This document shows positions 26,751-34,714 of a stretch of 45,115 nucleotides of DNA, piece by piece (position 1 is the first letter of the stretch; every line of letters begins with the position of its first letter). The notes under the pieces are model-generated. The model did no database searches, was not told where the DNA came from, and saw only the letters and a program-made list of their open reading frames with translations. Source of the stretch: a bacterium (GTDB taxonomy: Bacteria > Patescibacteriota > Minisyncoccia > UBA6257 > GWB1-50-10); the NCBI GenBank assembly GCA_021824045.1, contig JAKALR010000004.1, positions 1-45,115 of the forward strand, written 5' to 3'. The position numbers and the translations under genes are program-made.

Positions 26751-28316
26751 ATGATGAATATGAAGGAAACGCTGGTTTTGGTCGTTTTGGACGGCTGGGG
26801 AGTGGGGAAACTCGACGAATCGAACCCGATCTACAAAACAGATCCCAAGACGATCAGGTATATCAGGGAAAATTTTCCCTGCGGAGCGCTCCAAGCGTCC
26901 GGCATGGCGGTCGGTTTGCCCTACGACGAAGAGGGAAACAGCGAGGTTGGGCATCTGACGATGGGCGCGGGGCGCGTCTTTTGGGAACATTTCCCCAAGA
27001 TTTCTCTGGCGGTGAAGGACGGGAGTTTTTTCAAGAATGAGGTGCTGCTTTCGGCGATCAATTGGGCGAAGCGGAAGAAATCCCGCCTGCATTTGGTGGG
27101 GCTTCTGACGGAAACCAACGTTCATTCCTCGCTGGAGCATCTTGAGGCGCTGATAGCCATGGCGCGCAAGAACGGCGTTGAAGATTTTTCCCTCCACTTG
27201 TTCTCCGACGGGCGGGACAGCGCGCCGCAATCGTTCCTTGCGCTCCTCGCGCGGCTCGGGAAAGATGTCGGATTCGACGTTCTGAAAAACGTCGCGAGCG
27301 TTTCGGGAAGATATTATGCCATGGATCGGGATAAGCACTGGGACAGGACCGAGAAGGTGTACCGGGTTCTGACCGGCGATGTCGCTCCCATCGGAACCGC
27401 GGCCGAAGCCGTCCAGAAAGCGTATGTCAAAAATTTGGACGACGAGTATGTGGATCCGTCGGCGGTGGGGGAGCCGCATCCGATCGCCGACCATGACGCC
27501 GTGCTGTTCTTCAATTTCAGGGAAGACCGGATGCGGCAGCTCACCGCCGCCTTCATCGATCCGGATTTCAAAAATTTCACCACGAAGCCGATCGCAGATC
27601 TCTTCGTGGTTACCATGACCACGTATGATCAAACCTTCGCGGTGCCCGCCGCTTTCCCGGATGCGTTCGTGGAAAAACCGCTCGGAGAAGTGCTGTCCGA
27701 AGCGGGGAAAACGCAGCTCCGGGTCGCCGAAACGGAAAAGTACGCCCATATCACGTATTTCTTCAACGGGCTTCGGGAGAAGCCTTTCCCGAACGAGTTT
27801 CGGGTCCTGATCCCGTCGCGGAACACGATTCACTACGAGGATCATCCGGAGATGATGGCAAAGCCGATCACGGATCGGGTCATCGCCGCTCTGGGGGAAG
27901 GAACCTTCGATTTTATTCTGGTGAATTACGCGAACGCGGACATGGTCGCCCATACCGGAAACTACGAGGCGACGAAGATGGCCATCCGCGCGATCGACGA
28001 TGAACTCAAGCGACTCCTCGAAAATTCGCTGCCCCTGGGGCACGTCGTCATGATCACGTCGGATCACGGCAATGCCGAGGTGCTCTTGGATCTCGATACC
28101 GGCGAGCCGGAAACCAAGCACGACCCGAGTCCCGTCCCGTTCTACCTCGTGGGGAGACAGTTTAAAAAGAAAACGCCGACCCCGGCGCAGACGCCGCTGC
28201 CGGTCGTCGGAATGATTTCCGATATCGCGCCGACCATCCTGAGTCTTTTGAGGGTACCGAAGCCGAAAGAAATGACTGGTCAGAGTTTACTGCCGGAACT
28301 TTTGGAAGAAATTTAA
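26751..28316 (+). CDS. gpmI: 2,3-bisphosphoglycerate-independent phosphoglycerate mutase
   Basis: VVLDGWG, GNSEVGHLTMGAGR, HLFSDGRD, FNFREDRMRQL, ITSDHGNAE. Confidence 0.95.
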   Translation: MMNMKETLVLVVLDGWGVGKLDESNPIYKTDPKTIRYIRENFPCGALQASGMAVGLPYDEEGNSEVGHLTMGAGRVFWEHFPKISLAVKDGSFFKNEVLLSAINWAKRKKSRLHLVGLLTETNVHSSLEHLEALIAMARKNGVEDFSLHLFSDGRDSAPQSFLALLARLGKDVGFDVLKNVASVSGRYYAMDRDKHWDRTEKVYRVLTGDVAPIGTAAEAVQKAYVKNLDDEYVDPSAVGEPHPIADHDAVLFFNFREDRMRQLTAAFIDPDFKNFTTKPIADLFVVTMTTYDQTFAVPAAFPDAFVEKPLGEVLSEAGKTQLRVAETEKYAHITYFFNGLREKPFPNEFRVLIPSRNTIHYEDHPEMMAKPITDRVIAALGEGTFDFILVNYANADMVAHTGNYEATKMAIRAIDDELKRLLENSLPLGHVVMITSDHGNAEVLLDLDTGEPETKHDPSPVPFYLVGRQFKKKTPTPAQTPLPVVGMISDIAPTILSLLRVPKPKEMTGQSLLPELLEEI

Positions 28317-28504
28317 TCTCCTCCGTACTTGTCGTCGTTCTCGTAGATGCCGTCTTCGTTTTCGAAGCTCTTCTTGAATTCTTCTTCGGACGTTTCTTCC
28401 GGCAGTTCGCTTACGTGAGCATCGCCCTTCGCGGCGTCGGCTTCCTCCAATACAGCCAATTCCTCCTCGTTCTCGACGTTATTTTCTGAAAATTTTTCGT
28501 TCAT
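28313..28504 (-). CDS. small acidic hypothetical protein
   Basis: 63 aa ORF; start codon lies at the right end of a leader element. Confidence 0.45.
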   Translation of the reverse strand: MNEKFSENNVENEEELAVLEEADAAKGDAHVSELPEETSEEEFKKSFENEDGIYENDDKYGGD

Positions 28505-28508
28505 CCCG

Positions 28509-28616
28509 TTAGAAACAAAGCGCTTTCTTCATAAGCGATAGCCTATGATGCGCGGTTAATTCGACTCTTTTGGTAATCATCTTTTTCATAAGTTTCTGGT
28601 TTCTCACGGGATTCAT
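28509..28616 (-). CDS. putative leader ORF MNPVRNQKLMKKMITKRVELTAHHRLSLMKKALCF (copy B)
   Basis: indel-free match in frame to 21334-21441; TAA-CGGG-ATG junction. Confidence 0.45.
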   Translation of the reverse strand: MNPVRNQKLMKKMITKRVELTAHHRLSLMKKALCF

Positions 28617-28642
28617 GGTTTCATTATACCAAGCGGCGGTAA

Positions 28643-28806
28643 ATTTGTCGGGGCGCCGAGAGTTGAACGTCGCCCTTCGCCGAACTCGGGGCTCCCACGA
28701 ACCCAGCGGTTCGTGAGCTCCGCCACGGGGAAACTCCCGTTTCCCCGACCCCTTTTCCATTCAAATCTCGAATGACTTTGATTTGTCGGGGCGCCGAGAT
28801 TTGAAC
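28643..28806 (-). repeat. tRNA-Pro 3'-end duplication element
   Basis: atttgtcggggcgccgagagttgaac (28643-28668) vs atttgtcggggcgccgagatttgaac (28781-28806), 25/26 identical. Confidence 0.75.
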
Positions 28807-28856
28807 TCAGACTAAATCCTCCCAAAGGACTCGTGCTACCGTTACACTACGCCCCG
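28786..28856 (-). tRNA. tRNA-Pro(TGG)
   Basis: CGGGGCG/CGCCCCG acceptor, loop TTTGGGA, GTTCAAAT T-loop. Confidence 0.85.
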
Positions 28857-28913
28857 AAATCATTTACATTCTAGGGGAAAATAGGTATATTGTAAAACAG
28901 ATTTTAGCCCTTT

Positions 28914-28985
28914 CCCCTCGTAGCTCAATGGATCGAGCAGAGCTCTTCTAAGGCTTTGATGCGGGTCCGATTCCTGCCGAGGGGA
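28914..28985 (+). tRNA. tRNA-Arg(TCT)
   Basis: CCCCTCG/CGAGGGG acceptor, loop CTTCTAA, GGTCCGATTCC T-arm. Confidence 0.87.
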
Positions 28986-29008
28986 CCTGTTTTCGTTATT
29001 GCAAAAAC

Positions 29009-30127
29009 ATGAGAAAAGATTCATTGGTCAATGTCATCGTTCTTGTCGCAAGCATCGTTCTTGTCGTTTTTGGTTTTCGGAGCGGAATGCCCTCGGCGCC
29101 GCCTGCGCCACTGACGCCGGCCGGAAGCGCGCCGAGCGACGGAACGAGCACCGCGGTGGAGATGAGCACTTCGACAGCCGTTGTCTCGCCCGCTGATGTC
29201 CGCGCCGTGTATTTGACCGCCGCAACCGTTTCTATTCCATCAAACGTCCGGGCGATCATCGATCTCGTCAAATCGACGCGTCTGAACGCCGTCGTCATCA
29301 ACGTCAAAGACGGCGATGGCACGTATCTGGGGAAAGGAATGCAAAATGTCGTGGATGAGTTTCAGAAAGCCGGCATTTACACCATCGCCCGCGTCGTCGT
29401 CTTCCAGGACAACGCGATGGCGAAAGAGCATCCGGAGATTGCGCTCCACGATGCATCGGGCGGGCTATGGTCCAATAACGGCGGTGGGTCCTATTGGGTT
29501 GATCCCGCGAGCAGTGAGGCTTGGAATGTGAATGTCGCCGCCGCGGTCGGGGCGCTCAAGCTCGGATTCAACGAGGTGAACTTCGATTACATCCGTTTCC
29601 CGTCGGGGAGCATCCAGACCGCCGTGTATCCGGTGTACGACGGCATGTCCTCGATGACCGGCATCATGAACAGTTTCTTCCAATATCTCACCTCGCACAT
29701 CCGCGCTTCCTATCCCCGCGCGGTTCTCTCGGCGGATCTTTTCGCCTACAGTTTTGTGAAAAACGACGGGCTCGGCGTGGGACAGCAGGTGGGCGATGCC
29801 GCGAAATATTTCAATGTCATTTCCCCCATGATTTACCCGTCGCTCTACACGCCCGGCAATTTCGGTTTCCCGAATCCGGCGGAAGAGCCGTATCAGGTGG
29901 TTCTGCAAACGCTCGAAGACGGCAAAAAATTCCTGCCGGCGACCTCGACGGTTATCGTGAGACCGTGGATCCAGAGCTTTACCATGGGAACGGTCTATGA
30001 TCCGCAGATGGTAGGCGACGAAATACGGGCGATTCATGACGCCGGATACGGTGACACATGGATGGCCTGGAATCCCGCGAACTCGTACGACCCGACACCG
30101 TTCCTCTCAATTTCATCGCGGCCGTAA
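29009..30127 (+). CDS. putative glycoside hydrolase (DUF4015-like)
   Basis: VRAVYLTAATVSIP, NAVVINVKDGDGTYL, FNEVNFDYIRFPSG; signal anchor. Confidence 0.82.
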   Translation: MRKDSLVNVIVLVASIVLVVFGFRSGMPSAPPAPLTPAGSAPSDGTSTAVEMSTSTAVVSPADVRAVYLTAATVSIPSNVRAIIDLVKSTRLNAVVINVKDGDGTYLGKGMQNVVDEFQKAGIYTIARVVVFQDNAMAKEHPEIALHDASGGLWSNNGGGSYWVDPASSEAWNVNVAAAVGALKLGFNEVNFDYIRFPSGSIQTAVYPVYDGMSSMTGIMNSFFQYLTSHIRASYPRAVLSADLFAYSFVKNDGLGVGQQVGDAAKYFNVISPMIYPSLYTPGNFGFPNPAEEPYQVVLQTLEDGKKFLPATSTVIVRPWIQSFTMGTVYDPQMVGDEIRAIHDAGYGDTWMAWNPANSYDPTPFLSISSRP

Positions 30128-30209
30128 TCCTGGACTTCTGTACATCAACTCCGAATTCCCGTGCATTAACCCCGAATCTTTGTGCATCGGGCTCGTCCTT
30201 GCTGTTAAT

Positions 30210-30243
30210 TGTATCACTTCTGACGATCGTCAGAAGTGATACA
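30210..30243. repeat. perfect 34-bp palindrome, downstream of the Cas2-fold gene
   Basis: TGTATCACTTCTGACGATCGTCAGAAGTGATACA. Confidence 0.9.
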
Positions 30244-30260
30244 GAATAGCAGGAGGAGGT

Positions 30261-30749
30261 TCAGACGATATCTTCCTTCGTTGCTCTGAAGAATTTTAAA
30301 AAATTCAGCATATGTAACTCGCTGAGCGATCGAATGAATTCTTCCGGGAGTGGAGATGGACCGAACCACACGCTTTTCTGAATTGGTTCGAATCCCAGGT
30401 TGGTAAGTTCGAACCTCAACCACGCCCGTTTTCTCTTGTAGGTTTCCGGTATGTCAAAGGCGATGATCATGTTTTTGTTTATTTTCGGGGAGAGCGATTT
30501 CGTGGCTGTGTGCGGTAGTCTTCGATTTTCACTTCGGATAAATTCTCTTCCGCTTTTTGTAATGTTCCACGTAGAGCCGTTTTTTGAGATAAGCCCCTTA
30601 TTTTTGAGTCGATAGAGAGTTGTTCGCAAGGTATCTTCATTGAATTTCCTGCGCTCTGGGTGGGTGCGTCCGTGCATGATATCTATCATTCTCTTGTAGC
30701 CGCCGGAGTAGCTTGTGAGGATAATGAGAATGTCGTCTGCAACTGACAT
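30261..30749 (-). CDS. wHTH + Cas2-fold (PaaX-like) protein
   Basis: N-terminal wHTH; C-terminal NMIIAFDIPETYKRKRAWLRFELTNLGFEPIQKSVWFGP. Confidence 0.72.
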   Translation of the reverse strand: MSVADDILIILTSYSGGYKRMIDIMHGRTHPERRKFNEDTLRTTLYRLKNKGLISKNGSTWNITKSGREFIRSENRRLPHTATKSLSPKINKNMIIAFDIPETYKRKRAWLRFELTNLGFEPIQKSVWFGPSPLPEEFIRSLSELHMLNFLKFFRATKEDIV

Positions 30750-30776
30750 GGCTTTTGTTTATTACCTTCCTCTCAT

Positions 30777-30810
30777 TGTATCATTTTAAACGATCGTTTA
30801 AAATGATACA
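30777..30810. repeat. perfect 34-bp palindrome, upstream of the Cas2-fold gene
   Basis: TGTATCATTTTAAACGATCGTTTAAAATGATACA. Confidence 0.9.
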
Positions 30811-30867
30811 GATTTTGGACAAAGATGAAGAATTGGGATATCATGGGAGAAGTTTAATTGCAGGTAA

Positions 30868-31141
30868 GCCGTGGTAGCTCAGTGGTAGAGCATTCGCCTG
30901 AACTCTTCGGGCACCGATTCAGCAATGAGTCGGAGAAAACTGGGTGAATTCGGGGGAACTTCGTAAGAACAATCCCGAGCCAAGCCCCAATGCAGGATTG
31001 GGGAAGGTGTAGAGACTATCCCTTCGGGGAGTACTCCGATGCAAATCGGGGGAAGCGCCCAGCTCCGCGCAAGCGGATGATGATATAGTCCAACTTCGCA
31101 GGAAGAGCGATTGGTCGGGGGTTCGATTCCCTCCCGCGGCA
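30868..31141 (+). tRNA. tRNA-Phe(GAA) interrupted by a group I intron (exons 30868-30899 and 31102-31141)
   Basis: GCCGTGG/CCGCGGC acceptor; spliced loop CT-GAA-GA; GGGTTCGATTCC T-arm. Confidence 0.78.
30900..31101 (+). ncRNA. group I intron (tRNA-Leu-intron-like core)
   Basis: GCCT/GGGC P1 with U.G at the splice site, AATCCCGAGCCAAGCC, GGTGTAGAGACTATC, GATGATATAGTCC, terminal G. Confidence 0.75.
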
Positions 31142-31186
31142 CAAATTGCAAAGGCATCCACCTTGGGATGCCTTTGCAATTTGTGC
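31139..31186. repeat. perfect 21-bp-stem hairpin abutting tRNA-Phe
   Basis: GCACAAATTGCAAAGGCATCC-ACCTTG-GGATGCCTTTGCAATTTGTGC. Confidence 0.8.
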
Positions 31187-31342
31187 CTCTGGAATCAAAC
31201 GGAACCCGAGCACGTGTGTGGCACGATACAGCGAGGGTCCGTGGCTCCGATTCAAAGCACTAAATCCTATTTGGCATTTTAGAATTTTGAATTTATTTTT
31301 GAATTTATTTAGGATTTTGAATTTAGGATTTATAATAGTGAT

Positions 31343-31693
31343 ATGAATCTTTTATCTCAAAAGTGCGTGCCGTGCGAAGGGGGAATGCCCCCGATGACGG
31401 AAGAAGAAGCGAATAAATATTTATCGGAAACCTTAGGGTGGAAACTTGCGGATGACAAGAAGAGCATCAGCCGCAATTTTGAATTCAAGGATTTCAAGGG
31501 ATCGATGGAGTTCGTCAATAAGGTTGCCGATATCGCGAACGCCGAAGGCCACCATCCGGATATTTCTATTTTCTACAACAAGGTGAAACTCGAACTCTCG
31601 ACGCACGCCGTGGGCGGCCTTTCCGAGAATGATTTCATTCTCGCCGCCAAAATCAACCAATTAAATCCCCAAGTCCTAAACCCTAAACCCTAG
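31343..31693 (+). CDS. phhB: pterin-4-alpha-carbinolamine dehydratase
   Basis: LGWKLADDKKSISRNFEFKDF, ANAEGHHPDISIFYNKVKLELSTHAVGGLSENDF. Confidence 0.92.
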   Translation: MNLLSQKCVPCEGGMPPMTEEEANKYLSETLGWKLADDKKSISRNFEFKDFKGSMEFVNKVADIANAEGHHPDISIFYNKVKLELSTHAVGGLSENDFILAAKINQLNPQVLNPKP

Positions 31694-32460
31694 ACCCCAT
31701 CCTCGTCTTTCTCCTCTTCGCGCTTGAAAATATTTTCCGCGTGCTTGCTCTTCACCCGGTTCGTCTCGGACTTTTGATCATCCGGCGCATTGCTCTCCTC
31801 CAATTTCTCATTCAATTTCTCTCCCAGGTCTTTTGCCTTTGATTCGAAAGACAGGGCCCTCCCGAGCATCCGCTTCAAGAAAACCTCTCCCCCGATCATG
31901 ATAACGAGGACGACCGCGATGCCGATTTCAACCTGCCTGAAGACTTTCTCGGCTTTCAGGAGGTAGACACCGCCGGCGAGGAAATACGCCACGATGGTCA
32001 TGCCGAAGAGCCACGAAGCGACGGCGAGAAGGTGCGGTTTGAAGAACTTCCTGAATTTCACCTTCGTCCATCCGACGGCGAGCATGGCGATGAAATTGGT
32101 GCCGATGAGGAACTTCGAGAGGATGGTGATTTTCTTCAGATTTTGCGAAACGTAGTAGGTGTAGAACTGAGCCGTCTTGTTCTGTTTGAGTTTTTTGTAC
32201 ATTTTCCACCCGAACCTGGTGTCCCGGAGCGTCTTTCCGATGAAGTAGAGGAGATAGTCGCCGAGGAGAATGCCGAGGAACGCCGGGACGAGAAAGTCGA
32301 GCCATCCCAAGCTCCCGTTGATGACCAAATAGACGGAAACCAGGACGGTGATCTCGCCCTGGAGGAGAATGCCGAGGGCGATCAGGTAGTGGCTCCACGC
32401 CTGGTGGGTCAAAACGATCTGGCCGAGGTTGTCGAGGAATCCTCCCATGGAGACCATCAT
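31690..32460 (-). CDS. DedA/VTT-domain membrane protein
   Basis: ILLQGEITVLVSVYLVINGSLGWLDFLVPAFLGILLGDYLLYFIGK. Confidence 0.8.
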   Translation of the reverse strand: MMVSMGGFLDNLGQIVLTHQAWSHYLIALGILLQGEITVLVSVYLVINGSLGWLDFLVPAFLGILLGDYLLYFIGKTLRDTRFGWKMYKKLKQNKTAQFYTYYVSQNLKKITILSKFLIGTNFIAMLAVGWTKVKFRKFFKPHLLAVASWLFGMTIVAYFLAGGVYLLKAEKVFRQVEIGIAVVLVIMIGGEVFLKRMLGRALSFESKAKDLGEKLNEKLEESNAPDDQKSETNRVKSKHAENIFKREEEKDEDGV

Positions 32461-32628
32461 AGCATACTTGTGCGTAAGCCCTGTTGTCAGGCGCCGGTTT
32501 TGGGTTTACTATCAAACCAAGGAGAGGTTTTATCACTGCCAAGTCTTTAGACAACTGAAAACTTCGAAAAACTCCGTTAGTGTGTCGTCGAGAACATTAG
32601 CCTCTGGTTGAATTTGGCAAGAAAGCAT

Positions 32629-32701
32629 GGTGGGCGTAGCTCAATGGTAGAGCATCTGCCTGTGGAGCAGAGGGTTACGGGTTCGATCCCCGTCGTCCAC
32701 C
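32629..32701 (+). tRNA. tRNA-His(GTG)
   Basis: G-1:C73, loop CTGTGGA, GGGTTCGATCCCC T-arm. Confidence 0.9.
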
Positions 32702-32860
32702 CAAAAACAAAGAGCCGCCCCTTGTGGGCGGATTTTTGTTGTTTGAATCGTTCGGGGATCGAACGGAACTTCCGCGCCCGCATTGCGGGATGAAGCGGAA
32801 GTCCGCGGCTCCGAAGGAGGAGCGAAGCGACGGGTGAGGAGGATCCCCGTCGTCCACCCA
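32685..32860 (+). repeat. tRNA-His 3'-end duplication element
   Basis: gatccccgtcgtccaccca at 32685-32703 and 32842-32860 (19/19); inverted cggggatcgaac at 32753-32764. Confidence 0.75.
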
Positions 32861-32868
32861 GCGAACCA

Positions 32869-32892
32869 AAAATCCCCGAAATGGGGATTTTT
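32869..32892 (+). terminator. terminator after the tRNA-His element
   Basis: AAATCCCC-GAAAT-GGGGATTTTTTT. Confidence 0.7.
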
Positions 32893-32978
32893 TTCTCCAA
32901 TGAACTTCAGTTCTAAGGCGAGCGTTTCTTGATGTGGGTGTATTTGTCTCAAAAGCAAGCTTTAGTAATTACTAAAGC

Positions 32979-34166
32979 TTAAGCCTCAAAAATGGGCAGA
33001 GGCGCTTGTTTAAAGGTTTTTTTAGCTCTTTTTGCTGTTTTATCCACAGTTTTTTGATTTAGTTTTTTCTTAACTAACACAGATTCATCTGTTATCTCTG
33101 GTGCTCCCAAGCTGAACCACAGCTGTTTTCCTATTTTCTCCTCAATAAGTATTTGTGCTGCTCGCAGAGGCTTAAGGATCTGGTTTACACGTCCCGATGT
33201 AATGTTGCCCAAATGAACAGCAAGCTCGGGATAAGACGCTCTTTCTCGTGCATAGAGAAATTCAAGAACTTTATTTTGACTATCAGTAATAAGTCCAGTC
33301 TTCCTTAAATGTTCGACGCGGATATTTAGTTGGAGGATTCGGCTAGTTACGGTTTTAATTTTGCTGGTTTGTTGCAAGTATGACCCTATGAAAAAACTTA
33401 ACCATGGAGAAAGATCCTCTTGAAAATTCATTGAGGGGGACAGGGGATTGCATTTATTTGTTTTCTTGAGCGTGTCGTAATACTCTGCTTGATTTCTGTT
33501 GTAATAGTCAGAAAGGGCAAAGTACTTCACACCTTCAGATTTCTTCTTGATTAAGAGTAGGGTGGTAAGAATACGAGCAACTCTACCATTGCCATCGGCG
33601 AAGGGGTGTATCCAAACAAACCAAAAATGGCATATTCCACCCGCCACAATAGGAGAGAATGCCTTATCACTCGCGGCAGTATTAAACCACTTGATGAATT
33701 CATCAAGTAGAAATCCAACCTGTGGTGTCGGTGGAGGTGTGTAGATTATTGTCCCATTCCTTTTGATTGCATTTTGTTCGGTGCGTATTTTACCGGGCCT
33801 TGCTTTTGGATCACCGGCGGTGACATATTCATGAATTCTGAGAAGAAGGTTGATCGAAAACCCAGTGTCAACTTGTTGTTTTATAAATTTTAATGTCCTG
33901 TAATAACTCTCAAATTCACGTCTCTCTCGTTCCCCAATTTTTACGTCTCTAGTGCCAACGGTGATTGCTTTTGCTTGTGCAATAGAAACCACAGTTCCCT
34001 CAATTCCAATAGACCCAACCGCTTCCTCTAATCTTGCCTGGCGTTCCAAAATCTCTGACCACGCTGGATTCATTTGTAAGACCTGTAAGTTCCCATTGGT
34101 TTGGGAAATTAATTCAAGATTCCTCACGTCAGAATTCGACAAATTGTACCGTACACGAAAACTCAT
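32979..34166 (-). CDS. Fic family protein (N-terminal inhibitory motif)
   Basis: HPFADGNGRVAR catalytic motif; SIGIEG ([S/T]xxxE[G/N]) inhibitory motif. Confidence 0.92.
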   Translation of the reverse strand: MSFRVRYNLSNSDVRNLELISQTNGNLQVLQMNPAWSEILERQARLEEAVGSIGIEGTVVSIAQAKAITVGTRDVKIGERERREFESYYRTLKFIKQQVDTGFSINLLLRIHEYVTAGDPKARPGKIRTEQNAIKRNGTIIYTPPPTPQVGFLLDEFIKWFNTAASDKAFSPIVAGGICHFWFVWIHPFADGNGRVARILTTLLLIKKKSEGVKYFALSDYYNRNQAEYYDTLKKTNKCNPLSPSMNFQEDLSPWLSFFIGSYLQQTSKIKTVTSRILQLNIRVEHLRKTGLITDSQNKVLEFLYARERASYPELAVHLGNITSGRVNQILKPLRAAQILIEEKIGKQLWFSLGAPEITDESVLVKKKLNQKTVDKTAKRAKKTFKQAPLPIFEA

Positions 34167-34290
34167 ACCTTATTATATTCTCCTCTTTTTAAGAGAGGAA
34201 TCAAGTTCATACATCTCAAAAGAGTTCTTAATGCGTCAGTTTCATCTACTTATTTCCAGATCTCGGGCCGGGTTATATAATGTTTTCAAC

Positions 34291-34713
34291 ATGTCCAGAG
34301 AAAAATTTCCAACCCCCCTCTCTTCGGATGAAGAATATCGAAACGAATTGGAACGGAAGAAAGAAGTAAGGAGGGAAAACCGGGTCAGGGAAATCGCCGA
34401 GCGGCGTTCTGCTGAACTCGTGTCTTTATTTCCGGATGAAGCGGAGAATTTCGAGGTTGTATATGAAAAGATCCATGAGTACTGGAGTTCTCTTTTTGAG
34501 GATATAACGGAAATCCGGTCGGACGACCAGCCGGCGTACGGTATCTTTATCAGATTGAAATCTAGCCCAGCCAGTAAGTACATGATTGAACACATGTTCC
34601 GGCAAGATCTTGATGCTCAGAAAGCGACTTCCGATATGCTGTCGCGGCAGAGTTTTGCCGACAACATTACCAAGGCGGTGGAGCAATTGAAACGGCGGCG
34701 CGGCAAGAGGTAG
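34291..34713 (+). CDS. hypothetical charged helical protein
   Basis: ORF MSREKFPTPLSSDEEYRNELERKKEVRREN... Confidence 0.5.
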   Translation: MSREKFPTPLSSDEEYRNELERKKEVRRENRVREIAERRSAELVSLFPDEAENFEVVYEKIHEYWSSLFEDITEIRSDDQPAYGIFIRLKSSPASKYMIEHMFRQDLDAQKATSDMLSRQSFADNITKAVEQLKRRRGKR

Positions 34714-34714
34714 A

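Noticed and set aside
26736-28121. 461-aa minus ORF opposite gpmI
   Set aside because: No recognisable motifs; antisense shadow of gpmI
30261-30749. Cas2-like segment as evidence for a CRISPR-Cas system
   Set aside because: No cas1, no effector and no repeat-spacer array; wHTH fusion points to a PaaX-like regulator
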